A DNA stretch of 64,000 nucleotides, from NCBI RefSeq assembly GCF_000423225.1, contig NZ_AUHO01000006.1, forward strand, positions 372,001 to 436,000, in the 5' to 3' direction. This document shows positions 30,353-38,299 of the stretch, in pieces (the stretch's first letter is position 1; every line of letters starts with the position of its first letter). The position numbers were made by a program, and so were the translations under genes. Origin of the DNA: Kaistia adipata DSM 17808 (GTDB lineage: Bacteria > Pseudomonadota > Alphaproteobacteria > Rhizobiales > Kaistiaceae). The notes beneath the pieces are model-generated. The model saw only the letters and a program-made list of their open reading frames with translations. It had not been told where the DNA came from and did not search any database.

Positions 30353-30976
30353 TCAGAACTCGATGCCCTGCTGCGCCTTCACGCCGGAGCGGAACGGGTG
30401 CTTGATCAGCTCCATCTCGGTGACGAGATCGGCGATCTCGATCAACGCCTCGGGCGCGTTGCGGCCGGTGATGACCACATGCACGTCGGCCGGCTTCTCC
30501 GTCGTCAGGAACTGGACCACCTCGTCGACCGGCAGATAGTCGTAGCGCAGCACGATGTTGAGCTCGTCGAGCAGCACCAGGTGATAGGCGCCGCTCTTGA
30601 TCAGCTCCTTCGCCGTATCCCAGGCATGGCGGGCGGCGGCGATGTCGCGCTGGCGGTCCTGCGTCTCCCAGGTGAAGCCCTCGCCGAGCCGGTTGATCGA
30701 GACGAGGTCGCCGAAGCGCTCCAGCGCCATGCGCTCGCCCGTGTCGATCGCCCCCTTGACGAACTGGACGACGCCGACCGGCAGGCCGTGGCCGAGCGAG
30801 CGAAACGCCATGCCGAAGGCGGCGGTCGACTTGCCCTTGCCCTTGCCCGTATGGACGATGACGAGCCCCTTCTCGACGTTCTTCGAGGCGAGGATCTTGT
30901 CGCGCACGACCTTCTTCTTGCGCATCTTCTCCGCGTGACGGGCGTTCAGTTCGTCTTCGGTCATCTCGGCGGTCAT
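30353..30976 (-). CDS. cobO: Corrinoid adenosyltransferase CobO (CobA/BtuR type)
   Basis: A 207-residue ATP:corrinoid adenosyltransferase that adds the upper adenosyl ligand to reduced corrinoids. The P-loop is HTGKGKGKSTAAFGMA. Other family segments are VGVVQFVKGAIDTGERMALE, LVLLDELNIVLRYDYLP and ITGRNAPEALIEIADLVTEM. The Lys/Arg-rich N-terminus (EKMRKKKVVRDKILASK) is typical. ATG overlaps the cobN stop by four bases, so it is coupled to the chelatase step that precedes it in the aerobic pathway. Confidence 0.96.
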   Translation of the reverse strand: MTAEMTEDELNARHAEKMRKKKVVRDKILASKNVEKGLVIVHTGKGKGKSTAAFGMAFRSLGHGLPVGVVQFVKGAIDTGERMALERFGDLVSINRLGEGFTWETQDRQRDIAAARHAWDTAKELIKSGAYHLVLLDELNIVLRYDYLPVDEVVQFLTTEKPADVHVVITGRNAPEALIEIADLVTEMELIKHPFRSGVKAQQGIEF

Positions 30977-33900
30977 GCGAATTCCTTTCGGGCGTCGCGG
31001 CGGGCGGCGAGCGCTGCCAGCCGTTCATAGGCGCTGTTGGCACGCGGCGACCAGAGGCCGCGCTCCATGGCTTCGAGAAAACGGTCCGCCATCTCGGCAA
31101 GCGCCGGGGCGTTCACGTCGGCGATGAAGTCGCGAACCTCGTCATCGACCATATAGGCGTCGTAGAGGGCGTCGAAATGGTGGTCGCCGACGGCGTGGGT
31201 CGTCGCGGCGAAGGCAAAGAGATAGTCGAGCGTCGCCGCCATCTCGAAGGCGCCCTTGTAGCCGTGCCGCATGCAGCCGGCGATCCATTTCGGGTTGATG
31301 GCGCGTCCGCGCACGACGCGGCCGATCTCCTCCGCCAGCGGCCGCACGACGGGCGTCTCGGGTCGGGAATGATCGCCGTGATAGAGGCGGGGCGCCGTGC
31401 CCTTCAGCGTCTCGATCGTCGCCGCCAAGCCGCCCTGGAACTGGTAGTAGTCGTCGCTGTCGAGGATGTCGTGCTCGCGATTGTCCTGGTTGTGCAGGAC
31501 GGCGTCGGCAGAAGCGAGCCGTTCGCGTAGGCGATCGCCCGCCGCCTCGCCCTCGGCGCCGCCGCCATAGGCGAAGCTCGACCAGGCGAGGAAGGACTCT
31601 GCAAGATCGCCGCGCGTGTCCCAGACTCTCTCGTCGATCATCGCCTGCAGGCCGGCGCCATAGGAACCGGGCTTCGAGCCGAAGATGCGGGCGAGGTCCT
31701 GGCCCGCGCCATGGGCGGCCGCGATCGGGTTGGCATCGGCCGGCTCTTCGCGTGCGGCGACGGCGCGGATGGCGGAATCGATCAGGTCGATCTGTTCCGG
31801 GAAGGCGTCGCGGAACATGCCGGAGATGCGCAAAGTGACGTCGACGCGCGGCCGCTTCAGCTCGGAGAGGGTCAGGATGCGAAAGCCGGTGACGCGGCCG
31901 GTGCCGGCCTCCCAGACCGGTTCGGCGCCGATCAGCGCCAGCACCTGCGCGATGTCGTCGCCGCCGGTGCGCATGTTGGCCGTGCCCCAGGCGGATATCG
32001 CCACGGAGCGCGGCCACTCTCCCTCGTCCTGCATGTAGCGCAGCACGAGCGCCTCGGCGGCCACCTTGCCGATCCGCCAGGCGGAGGCGGTCGGCACGGC
32101 GCGGGTGTCGACCGAATAGAAGTTCCGGCCCGTCGGCAGCACGTCCGGCCGGCCGCGCGACGGCGCGCCGGAGGGGCCGGGCGCGACAAATCGGCCATCG
32201 AGCGCCGTCAGCACGGCGGCGATCTCTTCCGTCCCGCAGCGGTCGAGCGCCGGCGCGAGTTCGCGGGCGATCCAGTCGAGGACGGGCGCGGCGGCAGGGC
32301 CGGGCTCAAGCGGAGCTCTCTCCCCCCTTGTGGGGGAGAGTTGGAGTGGGGGGAGCCCATCCGAATGGAGCGCCTTGTCGAGCGGAAGTCCCAGGCCCGG
32401 CGCTCCCCCTCCCCAGCCCTCCCCACAAGGGGGAGGGAGAAGGACAATCCCGACCGAACGCTTCGCCAGCATTTCGATCCGCTCGACCGTGTCGCCATTC
32501 GTGCGCCAGGGCGCGTCGGTCAGGCTGGCGAGCGCGCCGGGGCGAACGCCCTCCCAGTCGGCGGAGAGATCGCAGGCGAGCGGGTCAAAGCTGTCGAGAC
32601 CGAGATCGGCAGCGAGCGCGCGATGCAGCGACGCATCTTCGGCGCGGCCGCCGGAGCGCGGCACGCGGGCGATAGCGACGAGCGTGTCGAGGCGGTGCCC
32701 GTCCACCGGGCTGCTGCCGAAGATGTGCAGCCCGTCGCGGATCTGCAGTTCCTTGATCTCGCAGAGATGCGCGTCGATGGCGCGCAGCGCGCTGCCAGAA
32801 TCGGCGTCGCGGCCGATACCAAGGTCGCGGTCGATGCCGTGGCGCACCGCCTGGTCGAAGATCTCGCGTTCGAGATGGTCGCGCCGGCGCGGATCGGCGC
32901 CGAGCGCCAGATGGTATTCGTCGATCAGCGTCTCGATCTCGGCGAAGGCGCCATGCGCCTCGGCGCGTGACAGCGCCGGCATGAGATGGTCGACGACGAC
33001 TGCCGAGGCGCGGCGCTTCGCCTGCGCGCCCTCGCCGGGATCGTTGACGATGAAGGGATAGATCAGCGGCGTCGGCCCGAGCACGACTTCCGGCCAACAG
33101 GAATCCGACAGGCCGAGCGCCTTGCCGGGAAGCCATTCGAGATTGCCGTGCTTGCCGACATGCACGATGGCATCGACGTAGAATTGCGTCCTGAGCCACG
33201 CATGAAACGCGAGATAGTGGTGCGGCGGCACGAGGTCGGGATCGTGATAGGTCGCCTTGGGATCGATGCCGTAGCCGCGCGCCGGCTGGATGCCGACGAC
33301 GACGTTGCCGAAGCGATGAATGGCGAGCCGGAAGGCGCCCTCGGCGAAGAACGGATCGGCCTCCGGCGCGCCCCAGCGTTCGGCGAGCCCGTCGCGCACG
33401 GATGACGGCAGCCCATCGTGAAAAGCGCGGTAATCGGCGAGGGAAAGGGAGGCGCCTTCGATGCTCTGGCTCCCCGCTGGGGAGCCAGCCGCCCCTTCAC
33501 CTCTCCCTGAGGGAGAGGTCGACGGCGCAGCCGGCGGGTGAGGGTTTAGGGAAGGATCCGGAGAGGGCCACATCCCCTCGCCGGTCGCCACACCCGATGT
33601 CGCGTTCGAGCCCTCTTCGGATAGTTCGTAAACCCTCACCCGGCCCTTCGGGCCGACCTCTCCCTCAGGGAGAGGTGAAGGAAGAAAGCCCTCGCCCGCT
33701 TGCGGGAGAGGGTTGGGTGAGGGTTCTTGCTTCAGCTCCGCCCGCTTCGCCAGCGCGTTGGTCGGGCCGGCGAGCAGAAGTTCCATCAGCGCCCTGCCCG
33801 TCTCCGGGAAGCCGGAGAGACTATAGCCGGCCGACTTCATGGCGGCCGCGATCCGCGCCGCGCTTTCCGGCGTGTCGAGGCCGACGCCATTGGCGAGACG

Positions 33901-35070
33901 GCCGTCGCGGTCGGGATAATTGGAAAGGACGAGCGCGATGTTGCGGTCGGCGGGCTCCTTCGCCGCGAGCCGCACCCAGTTCGCCGCCTGCGCCGCGACG
34001 AAAGCGACGCGTTCACAGTCGGCGCGATAGACGAGGATGCGGCTGTCGGCGGGGCCGCCGCCTGCGAGCTCTTCCTTGAAGGAAACGGCGCGCGTGAGAA
34101 TTCGGCCGTCCACCTCGGGGAGGACGACGTTCATGATCAGGTCGCGCGGCCCGAGGCCCCGGCTCGATTCCAGCCACGCCTCGCGGCTGGTGCCGGCGAA
34201 GACGAGTTGCAGAACCGGCCTGCCGGCGCGGTCGAGCACGGTCGGCTCGTGCGGACGGCCGGGACGCGAGATGGCGAAGGCGGTGGCGTTGAGGACGATG
34301 GCGGGCCGAAGGTCTTCGAAAGCCTGCTCGATGAACGATGCCGCTGCCTCGTTCTTGAGGCTGGAGGCGAAGATCGCGACGGTCGAAATCCCCTCCCGGT
34401 CGAGCGCCTCGACCATGGCGTCGATCGGCTCGGTCGAGCCGCCGGGAATGACTGAACGGTAGAAGGTGAGCAACGCGACGGGCCGATCGGCGTCCTCGGG
34501 CCGCAGCGCCTCCGTGACGACGCCCTCGCCCGGCCGGTAGAAGCCGACCTCGGGCAGCACCTGCGGCTCCGGCGGCGCGTCGCCGGCGCCGATGACATGC
34601 CGGAGATAGGCCAGCGCCCGACCGACATTGATCGCGCCGCCCTCGGCGCAATAGCGCCAGAGTTTTTGGGCGATCTCGGGGGCGACGGTCGTGTAGGCCT
34701 CGAGCGCCGGATCCCAGCGATCCTCGCCGGGCACCACGACGATCTCGGGTCCGCCGGCGCGAGAAAGCGCGCGGATCGCCTCCAGCCCGTACGGCCAGTA
34801 GCCGACGCCGCCCATCATGCGGATGAAGACGAGCTTCGCCTGCCCGACCGTCTTCTCGAGATAGAGATCGACCGAATAGGGGTGCGTCAGCTGCATCAGA
34901 TTGGCGAGGCGCAGCGACGGTCCCTCCGGCGCGGAAGCATACGCCGCCGCGAAGGCGGCGAGCTCCGTGTCGGCGGCCGAGAGGATGATGACGTCGCCGG
35001 GCGACTGGTCGAGATCGACGGCGCTGCCGCCGTCGTCGATCCGCTCCATTTCGCCGGCGACGAGATGCAT
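30973..35070 (-). CDS. cobN: Aerobic cobaltochelatase large subunit CobN, lengthened by in-frame repeats
   Basis: The magnesium-chelatase-H-like subunit that binds hydrogenobyrinic acid a,c-diamide and, with CobS and CobT (not in this window), inserts cobalt. The 1365-residue frame shows the family motifs GGVGYWPYGLEAIRAL, LALVLSNYPDRDGRLANGVG-like text (NIALVLSNYPDRDGR), VHVGKHGNLEWLPGKALGLS, RPDVLPTGRNFYSVDTRAVP and KGAFEMAATLDYLFAFAATT. CobN is usually about 1250-1275 residues. The surplus is explained by two Pro/Gly-rich blocks (about residues 448-535 and 877-918) translated from palindromic repeats. The frame stays open through both. Whether the protein is fully active is untested, but the conserved segments on both sides are intact. 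Confidence 0.93.
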   Translation of the reverse strand: MHLVAGEMERIDDGGSAVDLDQSPGDVIILSAADTELAAFAAAYASAPEGPSLRLANLMQLTHPYSVDLYLEKTVGQAKLVFIRMMGGVGYWPYGLEAIRALSRAGGPEIVVVPGEDRWDPALEAYTTVAPEIAQKLWRYCAEGGAINVGRALAYLRHVIGAGDAPPEPQVLPEVGFYRPGEGVVTEALRPEDADRPVALLTFYRSVIPGGSTEPIDAMVEALDREGISTVAIFASSLKNEAAASFIEQAFEDLRPAIVLNATAFAISRPGRPHEPTVLDRAGRPVLQLVFAGTSREAWLESSRGLGPRDLIMNVVLPEVDGRILTRAVSFKEELAGGGPADSRILVYRADCERVAFVAAQAANWVRLAAKEPADRNIALVLSNYPDRDGRLANGVGLDTPESAARIAAAMKSAGYSLSGFPETGRALMELLLAGPTNALAKRAELKQEPSPNPLPQAGEGFLPSPLPEGEVGPKGRVRVYELSEEGSNATSGVATGEGMWPSPDPSLNPHPPAAPSTSPSGRGEGAAGSPAGSQSIEGASLSLADYRAFHDGLPSSVRDGLAERWGAPEADPFFAEGAFRLAIHRFGNVVVGIQPARGYGIDPKATYHDPDLVPPHHYLAFHAWLRTQFYVDAIVHVGKHGNLEWLPGKALGLSDSCWPEVVLGPTPLIYPFIVNDPGEGAQAKRRASAVVVDHLMPALSRAEAHGAFAEIETLIDEYHLALGADPRRRDHLEREIFDQAVRHGIDRDLGIGRDADSGSALRAIDAHLCEIKELQIRDGLHIFGSSPVDGHRLDTLVAIARVPRSGGRAEDASLHRALAADLGLDSFDPLACDLSADWEGVRPGALASLTDAPWRTNGDTVERIEMLAKRSVGIVLLPPPCGEGWGGGAPGLGLPLDKALHSDGLPPLQLSPTRGERAPLEPGPAAAPVLDWIARELAPALDRCGTEEIAAVLTALDGRFVAPGPSGAPSRGRPDVLPTGRNFYSVDTRAVPTASAWRIGKVAAEALVLRYMQDEGEWPRSVAISAWGTANMRTGGDDIAQVLALIGAEPVWEAGTGRVTGFRILTLSELKRPRVDVTLRISGMFRDAFPEQIDLIDSAIRAVAAREEPADANPIAAAHGAGQDLARIFGSKPGSYGAGLQAMIDERVWDTRGDLAESFLAWSSFAYGGGAEGEAAGDRLRERLASADAVLHNQDNREHDILDSDDYYQFQGGLAATIETLKGTAPRLYHGDHSRPETPVVRPLAEEIGRVVRGRAINPKWIAGCMRHGYKGAFEMAATLDYLFAFAATTHAVGDHHFDALYDAYMVDDEVRDFIADVNAPALAEMADRFLEAMERGLWSPRANSAYERLAALAARRDARKEFA
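32318..32440. repeat. REP-like inverted pair inside cobN (block 2)
   Basis: Two related units in opposite orientation lie inside the cobN frame. The left has the hairpin CTCTCCCCCCTTGTGGGGGA and continues GTTGGAGTGGGGGGAGCC; the right, read in reverse, gives CTCCCTCCCCCTTGTGGGGA then GGGCTGGGGAGGGGGAGC. Translated they give the low-complexity LLPPPCGEGWGGG and LQLSPTRGERAP text absent from CobN family motifs. Confidence 0.82.
33466..33729. repeat. REP-like repeat cluster inside cobN (block 1)
   Basis: About 264 bases within cobN contain four palindromic units. They are a perfect CTGGCTCCCC/GGGGAGCCAG hairpin (33466-33488), an ACCTCTCCCTGAGGGAGAGG unit (33494-33547), its inverted homologue with the same ends (33630-33681), and a CTCGCCCGCTTGCGGGAGAG unit (33689-33725). 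The second and third share CCTTCACC and GGGTGAGGGTTT ends in opposite orientation. In protein they read as Pro/Ser/Gly-rich filler such as PSPNPLPQAGEG and STSPSGRGEGA. Confidence 0.85.
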
Positions 35071-35074
35071 GGCG

Positions 35075-36091
35075 TCAGTCCGCGAAGTGCGCGGCGATGG
35101 CGGCGCGGTCGAGCCCGCGCTCGCCGATCACGACGAGACGACCGGCGCTGCCGCCGGGCGCGAAATAGGTGTCGACGCGCGGGCCGACAGCCTGCACGAC
35201 GGCCGGGGCCGCCTTGCCGGCGACCGCCGCCCTGCCCTTGATGCGCAGCACGCCGGCTTCCGCCATCGCGGCGCGCACGCGCTTCGCCAGCGCGTCGATC
35301 GACGCCTGCTCGGACGCCTCGACGACGAACGAGTCGAAATCGTCGTGGTCGTGCTCCTCGCCCTCGAGGTCGTGATGGCTCTTGCGCTCGAAGGCATCTT
35401 CCTCGGCCGCAGCGCCGACGCCGAGCAGGATGCCGGCCGGCAGGCCGGCGACCGTCGCATGGACGATCCGGGCTTCCTTGCGGGCGTCGCGGGCGACGAT
35501 CTCGGCTACCTGCTCGAGCTGGGCGGCATCGACGAGATCCGTCTTGGAGAAGACGATGAGATCGGCGCAGGAAAGCTGGTCCTCGAACAGTTCCTCGATC
35601 GGGTCTTCGTGATCGAGCGAGTCGTCTGCGGCGCGCTGGGCGGCGACGGCGTCTTCGTCATGCGCGAAACGGCCGGCGGCGACCGCCTCGGCGTCGACCA
35701 CGGTGACGACGCCGTCGATGGTGACGCGGTGGCGGACCGAGGGCCAGGTGAAGGCGCGCAGCAGCGGCTGCGGCAGTGCCAAGCCCGAGGTCTCGATGAC
35801 GATGTGGTCCGGCGGGTTGTCGCGCGCCAGCAGCGCCTCGATGGTCGGCAGGAAGTCGTCGGCGACCGTGCAGCAGATGCAGCCATTGGTGAGCTCGACG
35901 ATGCTGTCGGGCTGGCAGTCGTCGATGCCGCAATCGGACAGCAGCGAGCCGTCGAAGCCCATGTCGCCGAACTCGTTGACGATCAGCGCGATGCGGCGGC
36001 CTTCGGCGCCGGCGATCAGGTTGCGGATCAGCGTCGTCTTGCCGGCGCCGAGGAAGCCGGTGACGATGGTGGCGGGAATGCGAGCGCTCAC
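35075..36091 (-). CDS. cobW: CobW, metal-trafficking GTPase (COG0523)
   Basis: A 338-residue G3E-family GTPase, thought to deliver cobalt to the CobNST chelatase. It has Walker A GFLGAGKTTLIRN, the metal-binding CXCC motif in GCICCTVADDFLP, Walker B-type IVIETSGLALPQPLL, a guanine-specificity motif as SKTDLVD and a His/Asp/Glu-rich stretch (EGEEHDHDDFDSF) before the C-terminal domain. It begins with GTG overlapping the cobU stop (GTGA) and ends four bases before cobN. This tight coupling fits a role in cobalt supply to CobN. Confidence 0.95.
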   Translation of the reverse strand: MSARIPATIVTGFLGAGKTTLIRNLIAGAEGRRIALIVNEFGDMGFDGSLLSDCGIDDCQPDSIVELTNGCICCTVADDFLPTIEALLARDNPPDHIVIETSGLALPQPLLRAFTWPSVRHRVTIDGVVTVVDAEAVAAGRFAHDEDAVAAQRAADDSLDHEDPIEELFEDQLSCADLIVFSKTDLVDAAQLEQVAEIVARDARKEARIVHATVAGLPAGILLGVGAAAEEDAFERKSHHDLEGEEHDHDDFDSFVVEASEQASIDALAKRVRAAMAEAGVLRIKGRAAVAGKAAPAVVQAVGPRVDTYFAPGGSAGRLVVIGERGLDRAAIAAHFAD

Positions 36092-36636
36092 AGGGCGAAC
36101 TCCGTGTCGGGATTGGGTTTCAGCCGCAGCGGCAGGCCGGCGGCGACGAGAAAGACGGTTTCGACCGCGGCGGCGATCGTCTGGTTGAGGCGGCCCTGTT
36201 CGTCGGCGAAACGGCGGGCGAGCGCGTTCATCGGCACGATGCCGGAGCCGACCTCGTTGGAGACCAGGACGACCGGCCCGCGCGCTTCGGCGAGGACGGC
36301 GGCGAGGCGCGCCGCCTCCAGCCCGACGTCACGCTCCGCCTCCATCAGGTTGGAGAGCCAGAGCGTCAGGCAGTCGACGAGGACGACCTGGCCGGGCTCG
36401 GCGAGCGTCAGCAGCCGGTCCGGCAGTGCCAGCGGCTCCTCCACCGTCGTCCAGTCCGGTCCACGCCGATCGCGATGGCGGGCGATGCGCTCCGCCATCT
36501 CGTCATCACGGATCTCGGCCGTGGCGATGTAGACCGCCGGCAGTCCCGTCCTGGCGACGATGGCCTCGGCGAAGCGGCTCTTGCCCGAGCGGGCGCCGCC
36601 GAGGATCAGCGCCGTGCGGGGCGCGGGCGCGGTCAC
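36088..36636 (-). CDS. cobU: Bifunctional adenosylcobinamide kinase/guanylyltransferase CobU (CobP)
   Basis: A 182-residue enzyme that phosphorylates adenosylcobinamide and converts the phosphate to the GDP form for nucleotide-loop assembly. The P-loop is LILGGARSGKSRFAE. The active-site His that carries GMP is in RIARHRDRRGPDWTTVEEPL, and VDCLTLWLSNLM and VSNEVGSGIVPMN are strongly conserved. The start is a GTG four bases after the cbtA stop; the frame is open into cbtA but that part is not family-like. It overlaps the cobW start. Confidence 0.94.
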   Translation of the reverse strand: MTAPAPRTALILGGARSGKSRFAEAIVARTGLPAVYIATAEIRDDEMAERIARHRDRRGPDWTTVEEPLALPDRLLTLAEPGQVVLVDCLTLWLSNLMEAERDVGLEAARLAAVLAEARGPVVLVSNEVGSGIVPMNALARRFADEQGRLNQTIAAAVETVFLVAAGLPLRLKPNPDTEFAL

Positions 36637-36640
36637 GGTC

Positions 36641-37387
36641 TCAGGCCGCCCGCGACAGGCGCTGATAGAGCCAGCCGGCGGCGACGCCCGATCCGGCCCA
36701 GAGCAGCGCGCTGACGACGAGCGAGGCGGTGGCGAACTCGGCCGCCAGCACGGCCGGATAGGCCGCTTCCAGGGATGGCGGCACCGGCGCGCCAACTAGA
36801 TGCGGCAGGACGCCGATGACGAGGCCGGCGACCTTGAGCAGCCAGGACTGGCTGAAGACGATCAGCGCGATGCCGATGGCCGAAGCCGCCGCCGTCGCGA
36901 GCCACCAGAGCTGCCGCGCCTCCAGTTCGGCCGCCGGCGTGCCGGGAAGCTCCGGCGTCAGTCCGAGGGAGGGCAGCAGGGCCGCGGCGAAGAAGCCGGC
37001 GACGCCCCAGAGCACGCCGGTGCGCCCGTTGATGGCGCCACCGCGCAGGGTCATCATGCCGAGCAGGATCGCCGAGACGGCGACGCCCATCAGAAGATTG
37101 GCGAGGAAGGTGTAGGCCGTGCGCTCGAAACCGTCGGCCGGGCTCCACTCGTCCGGATCGTGCTCATGGGCGGGTGCAGCGGCGGCCTCGGCCGGCGCGG
37201 CGTCGTGCGCATGCGCCTCGCCATTAGCGTGCTCGTGCGGCGCGGCGGCAGGGGCCGGGGCCTCTGCGCCCTCGAAGGTCTCGGCGTGGAAGAGCAGCGG
37301 CTCGGTGGTGACGGACTGCACGACGGAGAGCGTCGCAGCCACGACCAGGCCCGCGCCGAAGGCGCTGACGATGATGGTCTTGAACAT
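36641..37387 (-). CDS. cbtA: Cobalt transporter subunit CbtA
   Basis: A 248-residue membrane protein of the CbtA family, predicted to form a cobalt importer with CbtB. An N-terminal helix (IIVSAFGAGLVVAATLSV) is followed by a periplasmic His-rich loop (HEHANGEAHAHD and AHEHDPDEWSP) likely to bind cobalt. Four more helices follow, including LLMGVAVSAILLGMM and GVLWGVAGFFAAALLP, with the conserved ELPGTPAAELEARQLWW. It follows cbtB by 16 bases, and the pair opens the riboswitch-controlled operon. Confidence 0.93.
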   Translation of the reverse strand: MFKTIIVSAFGAGLVVAATLSVVQSVTTEPLLFHAETFEGAEAPAPAAAPHEHANGEAHAHDAAPAEAAAAPAHEHDPDEWSPADGFERTAYTFLANLLMGVAVSAILLGMMTLRGGAINGRTGVLWGVAGFFAAALLPSLGLTPELPGTPAAELEARQLWWLATAAASAIGIALIVFSQSWLLKVAGLVIGVLPHLVGAPVPPSLEAAYPAVLAAEFATASLVVSALLWAGSGVAAGWLYQRLSRAA

Positions 37388-37403
37388 GTTGGATCCTACG
37401 GCG

Positions 37404-37595
37404 TCAGTGACAGGGCAGACCGAGCGAATGCCGGGTGTCGTGCGTCGCGTTGTGGATCAGGCTCGGCGCGGCGAAGCCGGTGCCGATGAACAGGAACAGT
37501 CCGAAGCCGATGGCGAACAGCGCCGGAACGAGGCGCGCCTGGGCGCTGGCCTGGGTGTTGCCGGCTGAAATGGATGTCGTGGCAGAGCGAGTCAT
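37404..37595 (-). CDS. cbtB: Cobalt transporter subunit CbtB
   Basis: A 63-residue protein with one membrane helix (LVPALFAIGFGLFLFIGTGF) and the C-terminal histidine motif HNATHDTRHSLGLPCH that defines CbtB and is a probable cobalt ligand. It is the first gene behind the B12 riboswitch, as usual for cbtBA in alphaproteobacteria. The leader between riboswitch and start codon is about 35 bases. Confidence 0.93.
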   Translation of the reverse strand: MTRSATTSISAGNTQASAQARLVPALFAIGFGLFLFIGTGFAAPSLIHNATHDTRHSLGLPCH

Positions 37596-37631
37596 AGCGT
37601 CTCCTTGGCCGTCCCACCGACGGCTGACTGG

Positions 37632-37840
37632 TATGAGGCGCTGGCTGGTCTCCTGGCTCGCGGGTCGCTGCTTCCTCGTCGCCTTCCCGGTTTCCCAGTG
37701 GCCTTCGCGAGGTCGCTCGCCGCTTACAGTTGCGGGGGCAGCTTCGGACTTGGAATCCCGTGAAGGGTCATTCCGTACCGAATTCCCATTTCATCCCCCT
37801 GGACCTTGGGCCCAAAGCGGGGGAACCGACGCGGGCACAC
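37632..37840 (-). promoter_or_regulatory. Cobalamin (AdoCbl) riboswitch upstream of cbtB
   Basis: Read on the minus strand the conserved blocks occur in order: GGTTCCC, GATGAAATGGGAAT, GAAGCTGCCCCCGCAACTGT, GGCCACTGGGAAACCGGGAA and the B12 box GAGCCAGGAGACCAGCC (37643-37659). These match the class-I cobalamin riboswitch core. It lies directly before cbtB and should repress the cbtB-to-cobQ operon when adenosylcobalamin is plentiful. The B12 box lies close to the cbtB translation start (about 48 bases), so control may act on translation or termination. Confidence 0.95.
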
Positions 37841-37874
37841 GCTAGAGTGAATGGGTCGGAAGCGCAAGCACGGC

Positions 37875-38132
37875 TCACTCGGCCGGGGCGGCCGCCTTGC
37901 CGCGGAACCGGGCCCAGCGGCGCAGAACCGCCACTTCCGACTGCCGGCGCAGGCGCCGCACGCGGGGGAAATCGTGGGAAAGGACGATCAGGCCGATCGG
38001 CACCATCCAGAAACCGAGCACGGGCAGGAAGCCGAGCGTGCCGCCGAGCAGGAATCCACCGCCGACGGCGACCCGCGCGGCGCGGTTCCGCGGCAGCGAG
38101 ATCGATTTCTTGCCGAAGCGGATGGATGGCAT
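37875..38132 (-). CDS. Small membrane protein of unknown function
   Basis: An 85-residue protein with a basic N-terminus, one or two hydrophobic segments between about residues 21 and 52 (VAVGGGFLLGGTLGFLP then VLGFWMVPIGLIVLS) and a strongly basic Arg-rich tail (RVRRLRRQSEVAVLRRWARF). The GFLPVLGFWMVP pattern recurs in short hypothetical proteins of Hyphomicrobiales. No function is known to me. The start is the only ATG giving this compact product. It ends about 35 bases before the riboswitch, so the promoter of the cobalamin operon must lie within or very near its 3' end. Confidence 0.7.
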   Translation of the reverse strand: MPSIRFGKKSISLPRNRAARVAVGGGFLLGGTLGFLPVLGFWMVPIGLIVLSHDFPRVRRLRRQSEVAVLRRWARFRGKAAAPAE

Positions 38133-38240
38133 GCGCTCAGTCGTCTCCCATGGTCCGGGCCGGTGGCCCCTCCCCCTTATTTGGACGGATCGCCGGCGAT
38201 TGCAACCACGGGCGGGGCTGGCAGCCGGGCGACAGGCCAC

Positions 38241-38275
38241 AAAGAAAAATCCCCGGCGGAGGGACCGCCGGGGAT
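38241..38275 (-). terminator. Rho-independent terminator after tctA
   Basis: On the minus strand an ATCCCCGGCGG/CCGCCGGGGAT stem with a five-base loop is followed by TTTTTCTTT. It lies 24 bases past the tctA stop and closes the tctC-tctB-tctA transcript. Confidence 0.9.
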
Positions 38276-38299
38276 CGGATCTGGTCGGGCCGGAGCCGT

